Both the position numbers and the translations under genes were made by a program. Shown one piece after another: positions 13,701 through 25,200 of a stretch of 64,000 bases of DNA. Location: assembly GCF_021869535.1 (NCBI RefSeq), contig NW_026262581.1, forward strand, positions 113,550,771 through 113,614,770, given 5' to 3'. The notes beneath the pieces are model-generated. The model was not told where the DNA came from. It worked only from the letters and a program-made list of their open reading frames with translations, and made no database searches. The number at the start of each line of letters is the position of its first letter. Positions within the stretch are counted from its first letter, which is position 1. The stretch is from Mytilus californianus. Taxonomy: Eukaryota; Mollusca; Bivalvia; Mytilida; Mytilidae.

Positions 13701-13747
13701 GTTACAAAGTCAGCTATCTAGAATACAACTGGGGAACCAATGATTAA
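947..13747 (+). CDS. DEP + DUF547 domain protein, 5' end missing (8 exons visible)
   Basis: Exons 947-1111, 2246-2416, 7889-7962, 8999-9196, 9810-9903, 10102-10235, 13166-13309 and 13625-13747 join without a frame break (about 366 residues, stop TAA at 13745-13747). All junctions are GT-AG with matching phases. The first two exons give a DEP domain: SFSGKEFVDWIV, then DRSVAIEMGQALIDKHF and an acidic FQDADVYYRLLDDDE tail. The rest fits DUF547: EEKLAFFINIYNALVVH, GGHSYSLQDIENGVLRANRK, HFALVCGAKSCPP, then ILDWYQEDFG. The first visible exon opens mid-codon after an acceptor, so at least one upstream exon lies outside the window. Animal and plant proteins of this layout often carry an N-terminal glutaredoxin domain, which cannot be tested here. 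DEP domains usually target proteins to membranes or GPCR/Wnt complexes; DUF547 has no settled biochemical role. The introns are very large and repeat-filled. The domain calls are secure, the function unknown. Confidence 0.9.
1112..2245 (+). other. Intron 1 of the DEP-DUF547 gene, no feature seen
   Basis: AT-rich sequence between two supported exons. A short CAGTCTGTCCCTCAGTC stretch near 1196 resembles the sequence beside the family hairpins but has no hairpin partner. Nothing else can be supported. Confidence 0.4.
2777..4714 (+). repeat. Family A element, long multi-monomer copy
   Basis: Begins AATGCCCCCGCCGCATTAAG and TTGTCCGTCCGTACGTCCC and ends GCGGGGGCATTATCTGTGTC. In between lie about a dozen monomers of 130-170 bp, each with TTTCCGTTCTCTAAC, CTCAACCAAATGTTATGAAA, ATACACAATGCTTATTACCA and GAGTTATGCCCCTTTATAA. 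Two blocks repeat at a larger period of about 631 bp (start near 3303 and 3934). No coding capacity. Confidence 0.8.
4745..5197 (+). repeat. Family E element
   Basis: Starts with a hairpin TTATACCCC ... GGGTATAA (4742-4774), then CCGTCCGTCTGTCTGTCCG, then two monomers with CATCGCAACTCCTCTCAAAC and GGAGTTACGCCCCTTTGAAC. Near the end come GGGGTAT (a reuse of the hairpin arm) and the perfect palindrome GTGAGCGCGCTCAC (5168-5181). The host family G sequence resumes directly after it. Confidence 0.65.
5610..6530 (+). repeat. Family B element, full length
   Basis: Begins with the hairpin TACGCCC ... GGGCGTA (5613-5633), then CTGTCCGTCTGTCGTC. Four monomers of about 165 bp follow, with ATGCTTTCAGCAATT, TGAATTGTTTATATCTATTG, GAGCTCCCTTT and GAGTTATGGGGTTTTATTC. 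The right end has GGGCGTATCCAGCTGGGC and CAGCGAAGCAGTTTATT. Family G sequence (CAATGTTAAGTTT before, TTGGTCTGTTTTTCTAATAC after) continues across the insertion, as seen by comparison with the intact unit at 6660-6700. Confidence 0.75.
7213..7888 (+). other. Rest of intron 2, repeat fragments only
   Basis: 7325-7375 resembles 2490-2545 (TTTTGTAGGT, ACACAT.AGAGAGGT), so both are pieces of one further repeat. 7650-7727 (GGTTGTTGTCTCTTCGACAC, then CCCCATTTCCATTCTCAATT) is the common end of another mussel repeat. No gene is visible. Confidence 0.4.
9621..9753. repeat. Small TIR element in intron 4
   Basis: AGGGCCCTTGGTCATAAAAC at the left and, inverted, AGGCCTTGCAGTCATAAAA at the right enclose about 133 bp with no coding capacity. 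The arms are imperfect, so the ends are approximate. The preceding intron (7963-8998) shows no identifiable feature. Confidence 0.4.
10250..10680 (+). repeat. Decayed family C core monomers
   Basis: Repeated ATTGCCCCTGAAATGTCAAT, ATAAGAGTTATTGCC and GATCAACAGGTCAAGGTC motifs match the interior of the family C element at 14079-14972. No terminal hairpins remain. 12890-13035 in the same intron is a further piece. Confidence 0.5.
10863..11200 (+). repeat. 34-bp minisatellite, 10 copies
   Basis: Unit TGTCTTTGCTGTAGTTCTG plus TATAAATACAAGACA, period 34, starts 10863, 10897, 10931 and so on to 11169. The copies differ at only one or two sites (TGTC/TGCC). Since 34 is not a multiple of three, all three minus frames stay open and yield repeated TELQQRHVLYLYRTT-like peptides, which are not genes. 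Lies in intron 6 of the DEP-DUF547 gene. Confidence 0.95.
11605..12518 (+). repeat. 59-bp minisatellite with 118-bp higher-order unit, about 15 copies
   Basis: Unit TTGACACTAATTAATAAGGG, TAAAATACCTGACATAGTAC, CTTACACTCTTATATAA. From about 12000 onward two variants alternate: ATACAATTT followed by AAAATACC, and ATATAATTT followed by AAAATTCC. The last expansions therefore copied a 118-bp dimer. Confidence 0.93.
12890..13035 (+). repeat. Family C core fragment
   Basis: AGATCAACAAATAAGTCAAC, ATAGGAGTTATTGCCCTTGA and ATAGATAGAGAGAAACTGTA match the family C interior. It ends about 130 bases before the seventh visible DEP-DUF547 exon. 12519-12889 shows nothing clear. Confidence 0.5.
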
Positions 13748-13817
13748 AGATACACTGCCAATTTATACTTGCCATTTGATATTAGATTTAGTTTTTTATC
13801 AAGAATATGTTGTATGC

Positions 13818-13823
13818 AATAAA
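13818..13823 (+). terminator. Polyadenylation signal AATAAA of the DEP-DUF547 gene
   Basis: The first canonical AATAAA after the stop codon, 70 bases downstream of TAA. It suggests a short 3' UTR. The cleavage site itself cannot be read. Confidence 0.55.
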
Positions 13824-14078
13824 CTTAATTTGCAAATTGACAGATGTAAACTCATTTGACTATTCCTCTAACCATTGTGATCTGTAACCTATTTCAGCAT
13901 AACAAACATCAAGTGAAAATTATTTGATATCTTCAAAAGTAAAAATTAAAGCCTTAAAATGTTCATAGATATTTAATTTGAGTTGGAGTAACAAATTATT
14001 AAGAATCTTGAATTTTAAATTAAACATGCCTTTAACATTTAAAGCAGATAAATTTTTGTTTTTGTTGTCTTCCATTTT

Positions 14079-14972
14079 TTAGCTCACCTGGCCCATAGGG
14101 CCAAGTGAGCTTTTCTCATTACTTGGCGTCCGTCGTCGTTAACTTTTACAAAAAATCTTCTCCTCTGAAACAACTGCGCCAAATTTATCCAAACTTGGCC
14201 ACAATCATCATTGGGGTATCTAGTTTTAAAAAATGTGTCCGATGAACCCGCCTGCCAACCAAGATGGCCGACATGGCTAAATATAGAACATAGGGGGTAA
14301 AATGCAAGTTTTGTCTATTATTTTGAAAACCGTTATAAATAGAGAAAATCTGACAGAGGGCAGAAATTTTTAGAATGTTGAGCTCTACCAAATCTTCATA
14401 TACGTCAAAACTGTCAGACGACTTCTTACAGGAGTTATTGCCCTTAAATGACAATTTTTTTTTGTCTATTATCTTGAAAACTATAATAGATAGAGAGTGA
14501 CTTTAAATTGCAAAAATGATCAGCAAGATAAGTTCTACAAATAAGTCTCATGGTCGAAATCGTCAGTCGACTCCTTATTAGAGTTATTGACTTTGATGAC
14601 GATTTTTACCAATTTTTTGCGTTTTTGCCTTATATCTTAAAAATAATGATAAGATAGAAACTTTAAATCACAAAAAATGATCAGCAGGGCAAGATCTACT
14701 AACAAGTCAAATTTTGCGGATATAGTTAGTAGACTGTCACTCTTTACAGGAGCGTTTGCCCTTGAATGAGGATTTTTTTTACCCTGTTTTGTGTGTTGAG
14801 CAAAAACTAAAGAAGATAGAAACTAAACAGACTAAATGATCAGCAATACAAGATCAACAAAACAGAGATTTTTGTCATGAATTCTATTCCGTCTACAATG
14901 TTGGAGAGTGTCCTTTGTTGAATATGCACATAGACCAAGGTGAGCAACACAGGCTTTTTAGAGCCTCTAGTT
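14079..14972 (+). repeat. Family C element, full length
   Basis: Begins with the hairpin AGCTCACCTGGCCC / GGGCCAAGTGAGCT (14081-14111), then TTGGCGTCCGTCGTCGTTAA. Monomers carry AACCAAGATGGCCGACATGG, AGGAGTTATTGCCCTTAAAT and GATCAGCAAGA. Near the end come AAGGTGAGCAACAC, reusing the hairpin arm GTGAGC, and the small inverted repeat AGGCTTTTTAGAGCCT. A second, larger copy in reverse runs off the right edge of the window. Confidence 0.85.
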
Positions 14973-16264
14973 TTAATAAAAGTAATTCAGATATTTTTAA
15001 AGAATAAATGATAAATAACATAAAACTTGCACTAACATTGAGCCTTAGCCATCAGTTCAATTACAAACCATATAATTGCTGATCAGGATGAAAGTATTTC
15101 AGTAAATTTGGAATGTAATTTGAATACAGTGTCATGAGTTGATTGCAGTAGGTCAGAATATGACTAGAATTTATCTTAAATTTATCTTTGATATTAAGGA
15201 CACTCCTGTCTAAGCTAATCAGCAACAATAATGTGAACAAGCAATAGATACAGTTGGTTGGATTTGAGAATTTAGTGATGAGTCTTTTGAATGAAAATCC
15301 TGAGTTTCTTGTTTCAGTTCACATGATCAATTTGCAGATAAATTCTTAACTCTTGTTTAGCAATAATGAATTGAATTCAGAATCTCAATTTTGGAAAAAC
15401 AAAAGCACCATATACTAGATTATCTGAATTTATCTAAATGCATTGCTGGTCAATGTTAGATAAAAGGTTTTTTTTCTGAAAATATTATGATCACCTATAA
15501 ATTCCTGTATATCAGCTATGAAATGATATGAATTTTAATACATATTGACATTATTGTAGCCTTGCTTTGTCTGTGATACTAAATGACAATTTTATGTATA
15601 TTTTTTTATATCTTTATTTCTTAATAAATTCTTTTTACCTGTTGTATTTCAGTCCTTTTATATGAGAACAAACACACTTCAAAGTAGAGTTTCTTAATCA
15701 GATGGATATGAAACTGAAATTGTATCAAAATACCCTTTAAGCTTGTTCTGTTATATTTTTTTGTGGAATATACTTCATGTCATCATCACAGCTGAACATT
15801 TTACCTTTTTTTGGTGTACAAGATGTTTAGACATAACATACACACCAAAGCATTAATATAATCCTTCCACAATTTGGTTGGGAGAGGGAAAAAAGACAAA
15901 AAAAACAACATCAAAGACACATGTTTATTTTTCTAAAAGTTTTGATATCAGTTAAGGTTTTGTATCAGGCAAGTAAAGTTCACTAAATAGGATTACATAA
16001 ATAAATGATGTCTGAAAGAATGACCATTCAGGATCATAAAAAAATCTTTTCAAATATTAAAGACTTTGTTATGATAAATGATTTGTTGTGTTTGTGAGCT
16101 GTTGGTATACCAATTTTAAAACTTAAATTTTCGGAAATTATTTGTTCACCTTATCTAGCAAATCTTTTAAAGCTGCATGTTTCAGAGTATTGAAAAGAAC
16201 AAAATAACACCAAACGTTAAAATAGATTTTAATCAGTGCTGGTAGCATATGTTTACTAAAAGAT
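14973..16264. other. Intergenic stretch between convergent genes, nothing seen
   Basis: The DEP-DUF547 gene and the minus-strand EF-hand gene converge here. AT-rich sequence with no supported gene. 16138-16264 is the start of the EF-hand 3' UTR. Confidence 0.4.
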
Positions 16265-19200
16265 TTAATGGGCACTGAATGGTCTGATACGTGAATCCAC
16301 TTTTCTCCTGAAAAGTCTGTAAGGTCCAGGTATCCAAGGTGTAACAACGAAAGCTTCTTCTTCTTTATGTGGTGAATATGCCCTGTAAACAGTTCTGAAG
16401 TTTTCCAAAAGTTTCTTGGGACGAATAGTATCAGCATATAAGTTATCCCAGTGTTCATAAGAATTTTTGACACTTACTTTTCGTAGCTTATGATAGTAAT
16501 CATCCAGTGCATTTGTTGCCTGAAAGAAGAAAAATGTATTAAGCTAAAAAGAATGATAAAAAAATAAAAACAAACAAAATTAGACATCTTTGTGGTAATG
16601 TTCACCTGATCTTGTCCCATTTTTATGGTTCATACATCAATGTCTAAGTTTGGAGCTTAATTTCTCAGTTAAAAATCTTCAATAGTAAATAGTTAACTTT
16701 TTATTCCCCCACCGTAGCATAGGGGCATTAAGTTTTACCCTTGTCTGTCCGTACGTCCAAAAGTTGGTTTCCCTTCTCTAACTTTAGTTTGCCTCAACCA
16801 AATGTTATGAAACTTATACACAATGCTTATTACCACAAAACACAGATCAAGTTTGAATTTTGGTGGCGTAATCTCAACCGTTCTAGAGTTATGCCCCTAT
16901 ACAAATGGAAAAATTGCTGAATTTTTCGTTTCCGTTCTCTAAATCTAGTTTGCCTCAACCAAATGTTATGAAACTTATACACAATGCTTATTACCACAAA
17001 ACACAGATCCAGTTTGAATATTGGGGGTGTCACTTTAACCATTCTAGAGTTATGCCCCTTTACAAATGGAAAAATTGCTGAATTTTCCGTTTCCGTTCTC
17101 TAACTTAAGTGAGCCTCAACCAAATGTTATGAAACTTATACACAATGCTTATTACCACAAAATACAGATCAAGTTTGAACTTTAGGGATGTCACTTTTAT
17201 TGTTCTAGAGTTATGCCCCATTACAAATAGAAAAATTGCTGAATTTTTCATTTCCGTTCTTTAACTTAAGTTAGCCTCAACCAAATTTTATGAAACTTAT
17301 ACACAATACTTATTACCTCATAACTCAGATTAAGTACAAATTTGGGTAGCTTCACTTTTACCGTTCTTCAGTTATGTCCCTTTATAACTTTATATGATAT
17401 GAAAGCGGGGGCATCATCTGTGTCCCATGGACACATTCCCCATTTATTTTTCTACAGAATCATTGTAATATGTTAATCTCTATCTACCAGGGGTAACTGA
17501 TCTTGACATCAGTTTCATCATTCATTAATTTTCAAATATCTACAATCTATGATGCTATTTTGTAAAGTAAGTTTGATGCATCTAATTTTGCATTGATTTC
17601 AAAGACTTTCATCAAATTATTCAGTTGTCATCAATTAAACAGGCAAGATATTTTTACACATCCTTTCTTGTAAAAAATGAAAAAAAAAACAATTTTGTAT
17701 CAATGTTCTGTAAGTGGTTGTCATTTACAAGACCATTACACCATAATAGATGATATAAATAAAATCTGTCGTCCGAATGCATACCTGCCAAGTTTTCAAA
17801 ATCTCCATGGGGGATTTCAAGAGCGAGATGACTAAATGCTTCTCTTATATTGTCATAAGACTTTCTGATCTACTACTATATTGTTTGAATGAGTATGCAT
17901 GTGCTTAAATCCCCTTTTAACTCATTTGAATGCCTGTTTTCAGGTGTTAAATTTGTATAATAACGAATTTCAAAATTCAGGTCAACACCTCTCATGGGGG
18001 AAATCCCCCAGAAAGCATGAAGGTTGACAGGTCTGCGAATGTTAATTATAGAATTACTAATCCAAGAATTCTGAACAACACAATAATTCACAAATGAGTG
18101 TTGGTCATGAGTTAAATATCACTGTTGCAAGGTCACAAGTTGAATATTTTTGATTTTATCACCTATACATTTCTAGGAATATCATTGGTTAAAAGCGACC
18201 GTGTGGAGACCATGTATATTTAATATGTGGTTAGTAGGCCTGGTTTATTTTAATACACGGTTAGTGGTGGTGTTACATCCCTTTATATAAACAACACGGC
18301 ATTGAGGAACAATCTGAAACATTTAGCCCAGACAACAGACGAAGAAATTGATGATGAAGGATTGAAATAAATGCAGAAAACACGTAAAAAGCTAACAAGT
18401 TGTTATTGTTGGCATTTGTTTTTGTATAGACCAATGGAAGCAGGTTCTTCATATTGAAGACTTGATCACTTTCATAGGCCACTAATCTTAATGCCAGATG
18501 TTAAGATAGTTGGTAAGATAAATTTGTTGCACAGTGTGCTAGTGACCTAATATGATACATATGGGGTCAGTAAATCCCATATGGGGTGAGAGCGAACCCC
18601 ATATGGAATTTACTGAACCCATATGTATCGTATTAGGTCACTAGCACACTGTGTAACTAATAATATTTGAAATCTTGTATAATTTATTCTTTATTTGTAT
18701 TGACTTATAGTATTAATAAAGTATAAAAGGCAAAGAACTTGAAATATTGGTTTTTAAAATATTGTGAAATCATGGTATTTCATTGCATCCAATGTAATAT
18801 TTAGTTTTACCTTTTCTCTAATATTTGGCAAATCATCAATGGTTGGTGACGGTCTGTGTCTGATATACTTCACTCTAAGAACTGGCAAGGGAACTCGGCA
18901 CTTTCCTATTTGGGGGATGGCTGCCTTTGCTTGAACCAAATATATATATGTATATTTTAATAAATCTGGCAATATATGGAGACATTAGCTGATAAAAGAA
19001 AAAATTCAACTAAACGAAATAGCTTAAAATTGTCCCTATCTTCAGAAAAGTCAACTTTTTTTAGTTAGAGATAAGAAAATGAGAAAAAGCAACTTAAGGA
19101 CAGGATTACCACTAGTTTGTGAAAATATCTCCAGCTCTATTGAAACTGTTTAATAAAAGTCGTTTAACAGTCTCAAAACTATAGTAGACTGCAGAACAAT

Positions 19201-22200
19201 TGCAGACATTACAATTTGGATGAAACAATAATGACATTATATTCACTTTCAGATCAATCCTCTCCATACTCATAAAAGCAAGTCCTCGCATCAAAATCAT
19301 TATGAGGTGTTTGAATGCAATCATTGCCTTAATTTAACATTAGGTCTAAAAGTGTCATTAAGCTACATATAAGAAAAAAGGTCCGACTGTTGATTCATTA
19401 CAACTCACGAGGTTCCAATTAACATGGATTTGGCGGGTAACGGTAAACATATTTAATAAACTAAAATTTTTCTATATACTTGTATACTGTCTTTAGCAAA
19501 TCCACACAACGAAATATCCACATAAATATATCTTTCTGCAATCAACAAAAATTGTTACACATGAAATAAAATGAATCCACAGTAAGATCCACAAAATCAA
19601 CTAAAATTGTCTAATTAGTTTGGGATACAGTATGGTTAACTTCAACTGATAAAGAACAATCCAACCAGGTGTGAAAACTATCAGGCTTATGGTCATAAAG
19701 GAAAAACCTTCACAAGTATCATTATGCTACAATATGCCAAAAAATATGAAAGTAAGAATGCTTTCAGAGGAGTAGCATTCACAAAGTGTATTGGATGGTT
19801 GAAGACTACTATTATATGTCCCTCAGGGGCCTCGGTGGACGACTGGTCTAAGTAGTTGAACTACTGTACCACTATTCTGATCTGTCAAGACTGAGTTTGT
19901 GAGTTTGAATCTCTCAGTTGGCAGGTGCACTTTGGCTTCCTCCACCAATAAATACTGACCGCCGTGAAATAGCGCAATAGTGCTTAAACTGTTGTTGAAC
20001 ACCAATTAATCAGTCAATCAATCTATATATGTACTTCCATTGCTGTGAGGCTTGGGACAATAAAATACATGTATGTGCCAAATTTAAACATACCTATAGT
20101 TTTCTTCTTTTTAATAGATCCTTTAATCTTCATGGTTATATCTGAATATAGAAGACAATTATGATGTAAAGTACCCAGAAACATCTAGATGCCTCTACAA
20201 TATTTGCTTTACTAAGTATTCATAGTTTTTTTGCTCAGAGTTGAATGCCTTACTGTGACTTTGAGATGAAGAACACCAATAAATGCGCTGTTCTTTTGTT
20301 TTTTGTGTATTAAGCTTTGCATGTACTGATTTTTTGTCATGGATGGATACCCCATATCCTTTGTTTTTCTAACAACCACAAAATTTCCTAATGACATGGG
20401 AATTAATATAATACAGTTTACTTATTGTTATAGCTTACTGTTATTGTTCTAATGGTGTTGAGCATAATTTCTCCAGTAGAGTCCATACATAAGCAGTCAA
20501 TCCAAAATCTAGTGATAATTTCTTTAATAGTATTATTAATAAAAATCAAATGCTAAGACCAAACATCATTTTATAGTAAAGTGAACTGCCAATATTTGTA
20601 GGTGGTATTAATGCAGAGAATCATATTTAAAGAATGCCGATATTGAAACATAATAAGTTTTGCACTTTCAGATATATAAGTTAATTATTCAAAGAAATAA
20701 AAACTTACTTAATCTTGACCTTAGATTATTCAAAAGATCATCGTTTGTTTTACCCACAACACTATCTCTTGAGGTAAACATTTTCCATTGTGCCTGAAAT
20801 AATGTAGAACCTCATTAGTTCTAAGGACTTTAAATGACACGATGATGACACATTTTTCAACAAAAACATATGAGATAATTGTAAAACAAATTGTCTTGCC
20901 TGCAACAAATATCACTGACAGTGAGATGTGTAGCAGATATAACTATTCAATAGGAAGATGCTTCACATCTAGCTGTAAATAAATTAAATTATTTGGATCC
21001 ACAATATAAGGTTTGCATTATCTTATCAACATTACGATTGAGTTTCTATGTCTCTTAAATAATCCTGGGAATGCTTAAACTGTTTCAGGATCTTTTTGAC
21101 TGAGTAGTCTCAATGGCAACTATTTTTATTGTTACCTTCCATGGTAATGGTGCAATTGGTTCAATTGGTCCATCCTCTGGTATTTCAATTAGTGTCGTGT
21201 TTTCCTTGGGGCCCATTTCAGTGCGTTCTGTTGCCAACTTGTACCTACTGGTCTGTAAAAGAGAATAAAAAAAGGGCGTTATTTTGTCAGCTAAGATTTA
21301 AATATGCATATGAATTCAAATTACTTGTCAATCATTTGAAAGATGAGACAAGTTCTTTAAGTTGTAATTTTCATTCATCTTTAGCAAAATTCATAAAGAT
21401 GAATCAAATAATTTATTTATTGTTATTTGCTTAACGTTAAGTGGCAAGTATTTCATGCATATTCAGGACGAGAATAAATTGATTAATGCAAATGGTACGT
21501 TCTGTAAAATGGATCGAGCGGAATGAAAGGCCAGAATTTCGAATGCAAAATTGGGTTGGTATGTTGGATAGTGGACAGAAATTATGCCCTTGGAACAGAC
21601 CCCTACCTGACCCCTCAAAAATATAAAGACATGTGGGGTATACAGCAACCCTACCACAAAAATCACCAGAAGACCACTAGAGGGCCGAATTCTCGAAAAG
21701 ACATAAAACAGCCTTGACTACAGACTAACACGCACATGAATATGTGGTGGGATTAATCTAGATTTCTCAGATGGGATAAACAATATTATATCGTATCGAG
21801 GAATGCTCGCAGTTACTGAAAGCTATCTGAAAGTACTGACCTGCTGACAGGAAATCATGCTGTCTTTTTCACTTTAATATCAGTTGCTGTACTTCATAGA
21901 ATATTTCAAACAGAGGCGGATTTAGGATTGGGTGGGGGGGGGGGGGGGGGCAGGGTGCCCGCGGGCCCCCCTTTTGTGGGGAAAGTTGGTTGATTATTTA
22001 GGGAATCACTGAAGCATGACTGAACGGGTCCCCCCTTATGAAAATTTCTGGATCCGCCACTAAAACAGACGTAGTAAACCGTACCTGAAGACACGATACG
22101 ATGCTTAGAACATCTACGGAATTTATTTGCCTAGACATTACTAGAAGCCCATGGATAGGATGTGTATGCAATCGATTTAGTGAGGGAGATCATAATGTCC

Positions 22201-25200
22201 CGATACGTTCAGCTGTGCTCAGTGCAGCTTCTGATAACTTCTGTAATTGGTAAAACATGCAGCCAAATATTTTCTCTAGCATTCTGAGATAAAAAAAAAC
22301 ATCATGAATTTTAATCCATGGGGCTATATCAACCTGTACAATAAAACGATCATTATAAAATAAGGAGAAGTGGTATGATTGCCAATGAGAGAGCTATATT
22401 CACCAGAGACCAAATGACATTTGTTCATAAAAAGTAGTAACATTTTTCAGTGTTATAATGTTAATGTTAACACTGCACACTGGATATCTTTTATAAAACT
22501 AATCAGAAATGTTCACACTAAGTCTTATCGGTTGAAACCATACTATTTCTACCCACGATTCCATGATTAAGTTTTGGAGCAACACAGAGCTCAAACTGGA
22601 TTGATTTGTAGTTCACATCCTTATCCTGTCTCTGACAATCATACCAAATCGACTTATTTTTTATGTATGAAATACAAACTAAACCCCGCTTTTTCTAGGA
22701 CATTCCCATATTTCCTAGTAATAGAAATTTTACACATAAAGATAAGAAGACCGCTATATTGGAGAATGCACTCCTTCTTACCGGCACAACACTACAGTTC
22801 ATCTGAGAAACAAAAGGAAGGGGTTTGGCATATGGTGAATCATGGTGTACAGCTGTTCTCTGGAGTCTCTTCATCTGTCTGGCTAGCTGTCTATCAGTTA
22901 ATCCCTCGAGACGGGCTCCAGCTGTGTAATGACCTATCACATGAGGTTGATGTTTCTTTTTCTCCAACTCTAGAGTGGTCTTCATGGAGAATTGTGTAAT
23001 GGCTGTGTAGAATAATCTCTGTCGTCTTGAAAATCCCTTCCGTGATCCTTCTGCAGAGGTAACACTTTTATGATTGGTCATATTATCTTAATATATTGAT
23101 ATTATCTAGATCAGGATTGATAAATACGAATGTACGTTTGGGTTTTGAACTATTTTCCAACTTGTTATAAAATAAAAATAAAACCCATTAAATTTCTTCA
23201 AACCAAAAGCTCATGTGTTCACATTAATATTTCGTCTTTAGCCAGGAAGCAACCTCCAGTTTATAATTTAGCACCTGAAAATGAAACATCTTGTGGGTTG
23301 CCTCCTATTTTGCATGTTGTGGTGATGTAATCTTTTGGAAATGATATCTTTAACAAAAGAATATGACCCTCATTTAAAGATCAGTTACATTAAGAACCCA
23401 TGTCAGTTTTTTACATCTTTTATAAAAACTGCATGCAGTAAAATCGTGCATTTTTATAAATTATTTCTCTGATTTTTCAAACTAAACAGCCAATCAGTTT
23501 CACGCATTGTATTTCTTTTTTTTTTAGCAGGGGCGGATCCAGCCATTTTTAAAAGGGGGGATTCCCAACCCAGGATAAAAGGGGGCGGGGGTCCAACCAT
23601 ATGTCCCCATTCAAAAGCATTGATCGGGAAGAAAAGGGGGTTCCAACCCCCGGCCCCCCCCCCCCCCCCCCCCCCCTTTGGATCCGCCACTGGATAGGAT
23701 GATTTAATCGACATTCAGGTTATACCTTTGTTAAGCTTTACCTTAAAATCCTTCCTTACAGACTCCCTGGTTAGTTTATTGTGTATTGTGGATACGGAAC
23801 TAGATTTATCCATGATCCCTGTCCCCTGTTACATCTCCTTGTGTCAAGTGAATGCAAATATTTACTTAACCTGTTTCATCTCTGTCTTGTGTATTGTGAC
23901 AGAAAAAATATAATTACCCTGGTCCTCACCCCTGCTATATCTCTTTATATCATGTGAACAAGGGCTTAAACTAACTTACCTGTTCCCAATCCCCCTCTAT
24001 ACGCCCTGCCATATCTCATAGTGTCAGCTGGATAAGGACAAATATGGTCCACGTCCTTATATTTAATTGTAATTTGTGGCATTATATTTCCACTGGCCTC
24101 TCCCCTGATTTATCTACTTGTGTCATGTGAGTGAGGAATTATATTTAACCTACCCCTACCCTGTTTTGTGGAAGTATTATACCTCCTTGTCCCTGGTCAC
24201 CCTCCCCTGCTGTATCTCCTTGTGTCATGTCGAATTATATTTACCCTGGTCACCCTCTCCTGCTGTATCTCCTTGTGTCATGTGAATAAGAAACTCATCA
24301 AAATCAATTTCTCCATTTCCATCTTTATCCAGTTTGTTCATGACAGCTTCAACCTCTTCTCTAGTAATTCCACTATCTACTCTCTTTAGACCTTCATACA
24401 GACCGTCGACATTCAGTGTGCCCGTCTTCGCTGAATCCAACATATCAAACAACTGAAAAGAAAAGGAAGAAATTTGTTCTTCTTCGTTGTTCTAAATCAT
24501 ATACATACAATCAAATTGACAACGACTGTGAATATAGTCATTTTATTCCAAAAACTACATGTTATTTTAATGTATTTGTTTAAACAGGATACATTAATTT
24601 TACCAACAGTGGTCGAGTTATTGTTATATTTATACTCATAAGTCTTACCTCTTTAAATGCATCCTCATTATCTGTGGTTATATCTTCAAACCATTCTGGT
24701 AGTTCTGTATCTCCATTGGTACTAACACCGGCACTAGACATTCGACTGCTGGCATGGGGAACTCCTTTAAAATACAAAGTATCAATGTAATTCACTGACG
24801 AAAAATTTCACAATAATGATAATATCAAGTTAACTGACGGAAGAAACATGTATAGTATCAAATTAACAATTAGAAAAAATAGTATAAGATAACTAAAAAA
24901 TACAAGAACGTTCAAAAATATTCATTTATACGTTAGATGTAAGTCCACCAGTTAGTCCGATAAATTACCTTTTGATAATTTCTCTCGCTTTCGACTCTTT
25001 TGAATTCCATGTAATACATTATATGATCTTATTTCAAATTAAGCATGCATTCAAATTAACCCTGTGATGACTCATGCAATATTGCCAAAACATGGTATAG
25101 TAAGGCCATTCTACGTAAAAAAAAACAATGACACGTTTTACCTTTCTCTTTTGTTTAAGTATACATTTGTTGGAACTATTTTACGAGTGTAATAGTAGTA

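Noticed and set aside
16472-16482. GTAAGT in the last EF-hand exon as a real splice donor
   Set aside because: Reading through gives 70 more residues of plausible protein and a clean stop at 16265, and no better downstream exon was found. It might still be an alternative donor.
19828-19905. A functional tRNA gene
   Set aside because: Only A- and B-box-like parts are present; there is no closed acceptor stem, and the body and tail are those of a SINE.
21936-23676. Long G and C runs as G-quadruplex regulators
   Set aside because: They lie inside family F elements and are single uninterrupted runs prone to sequencing error; no four-tract pattern tied to a gene.
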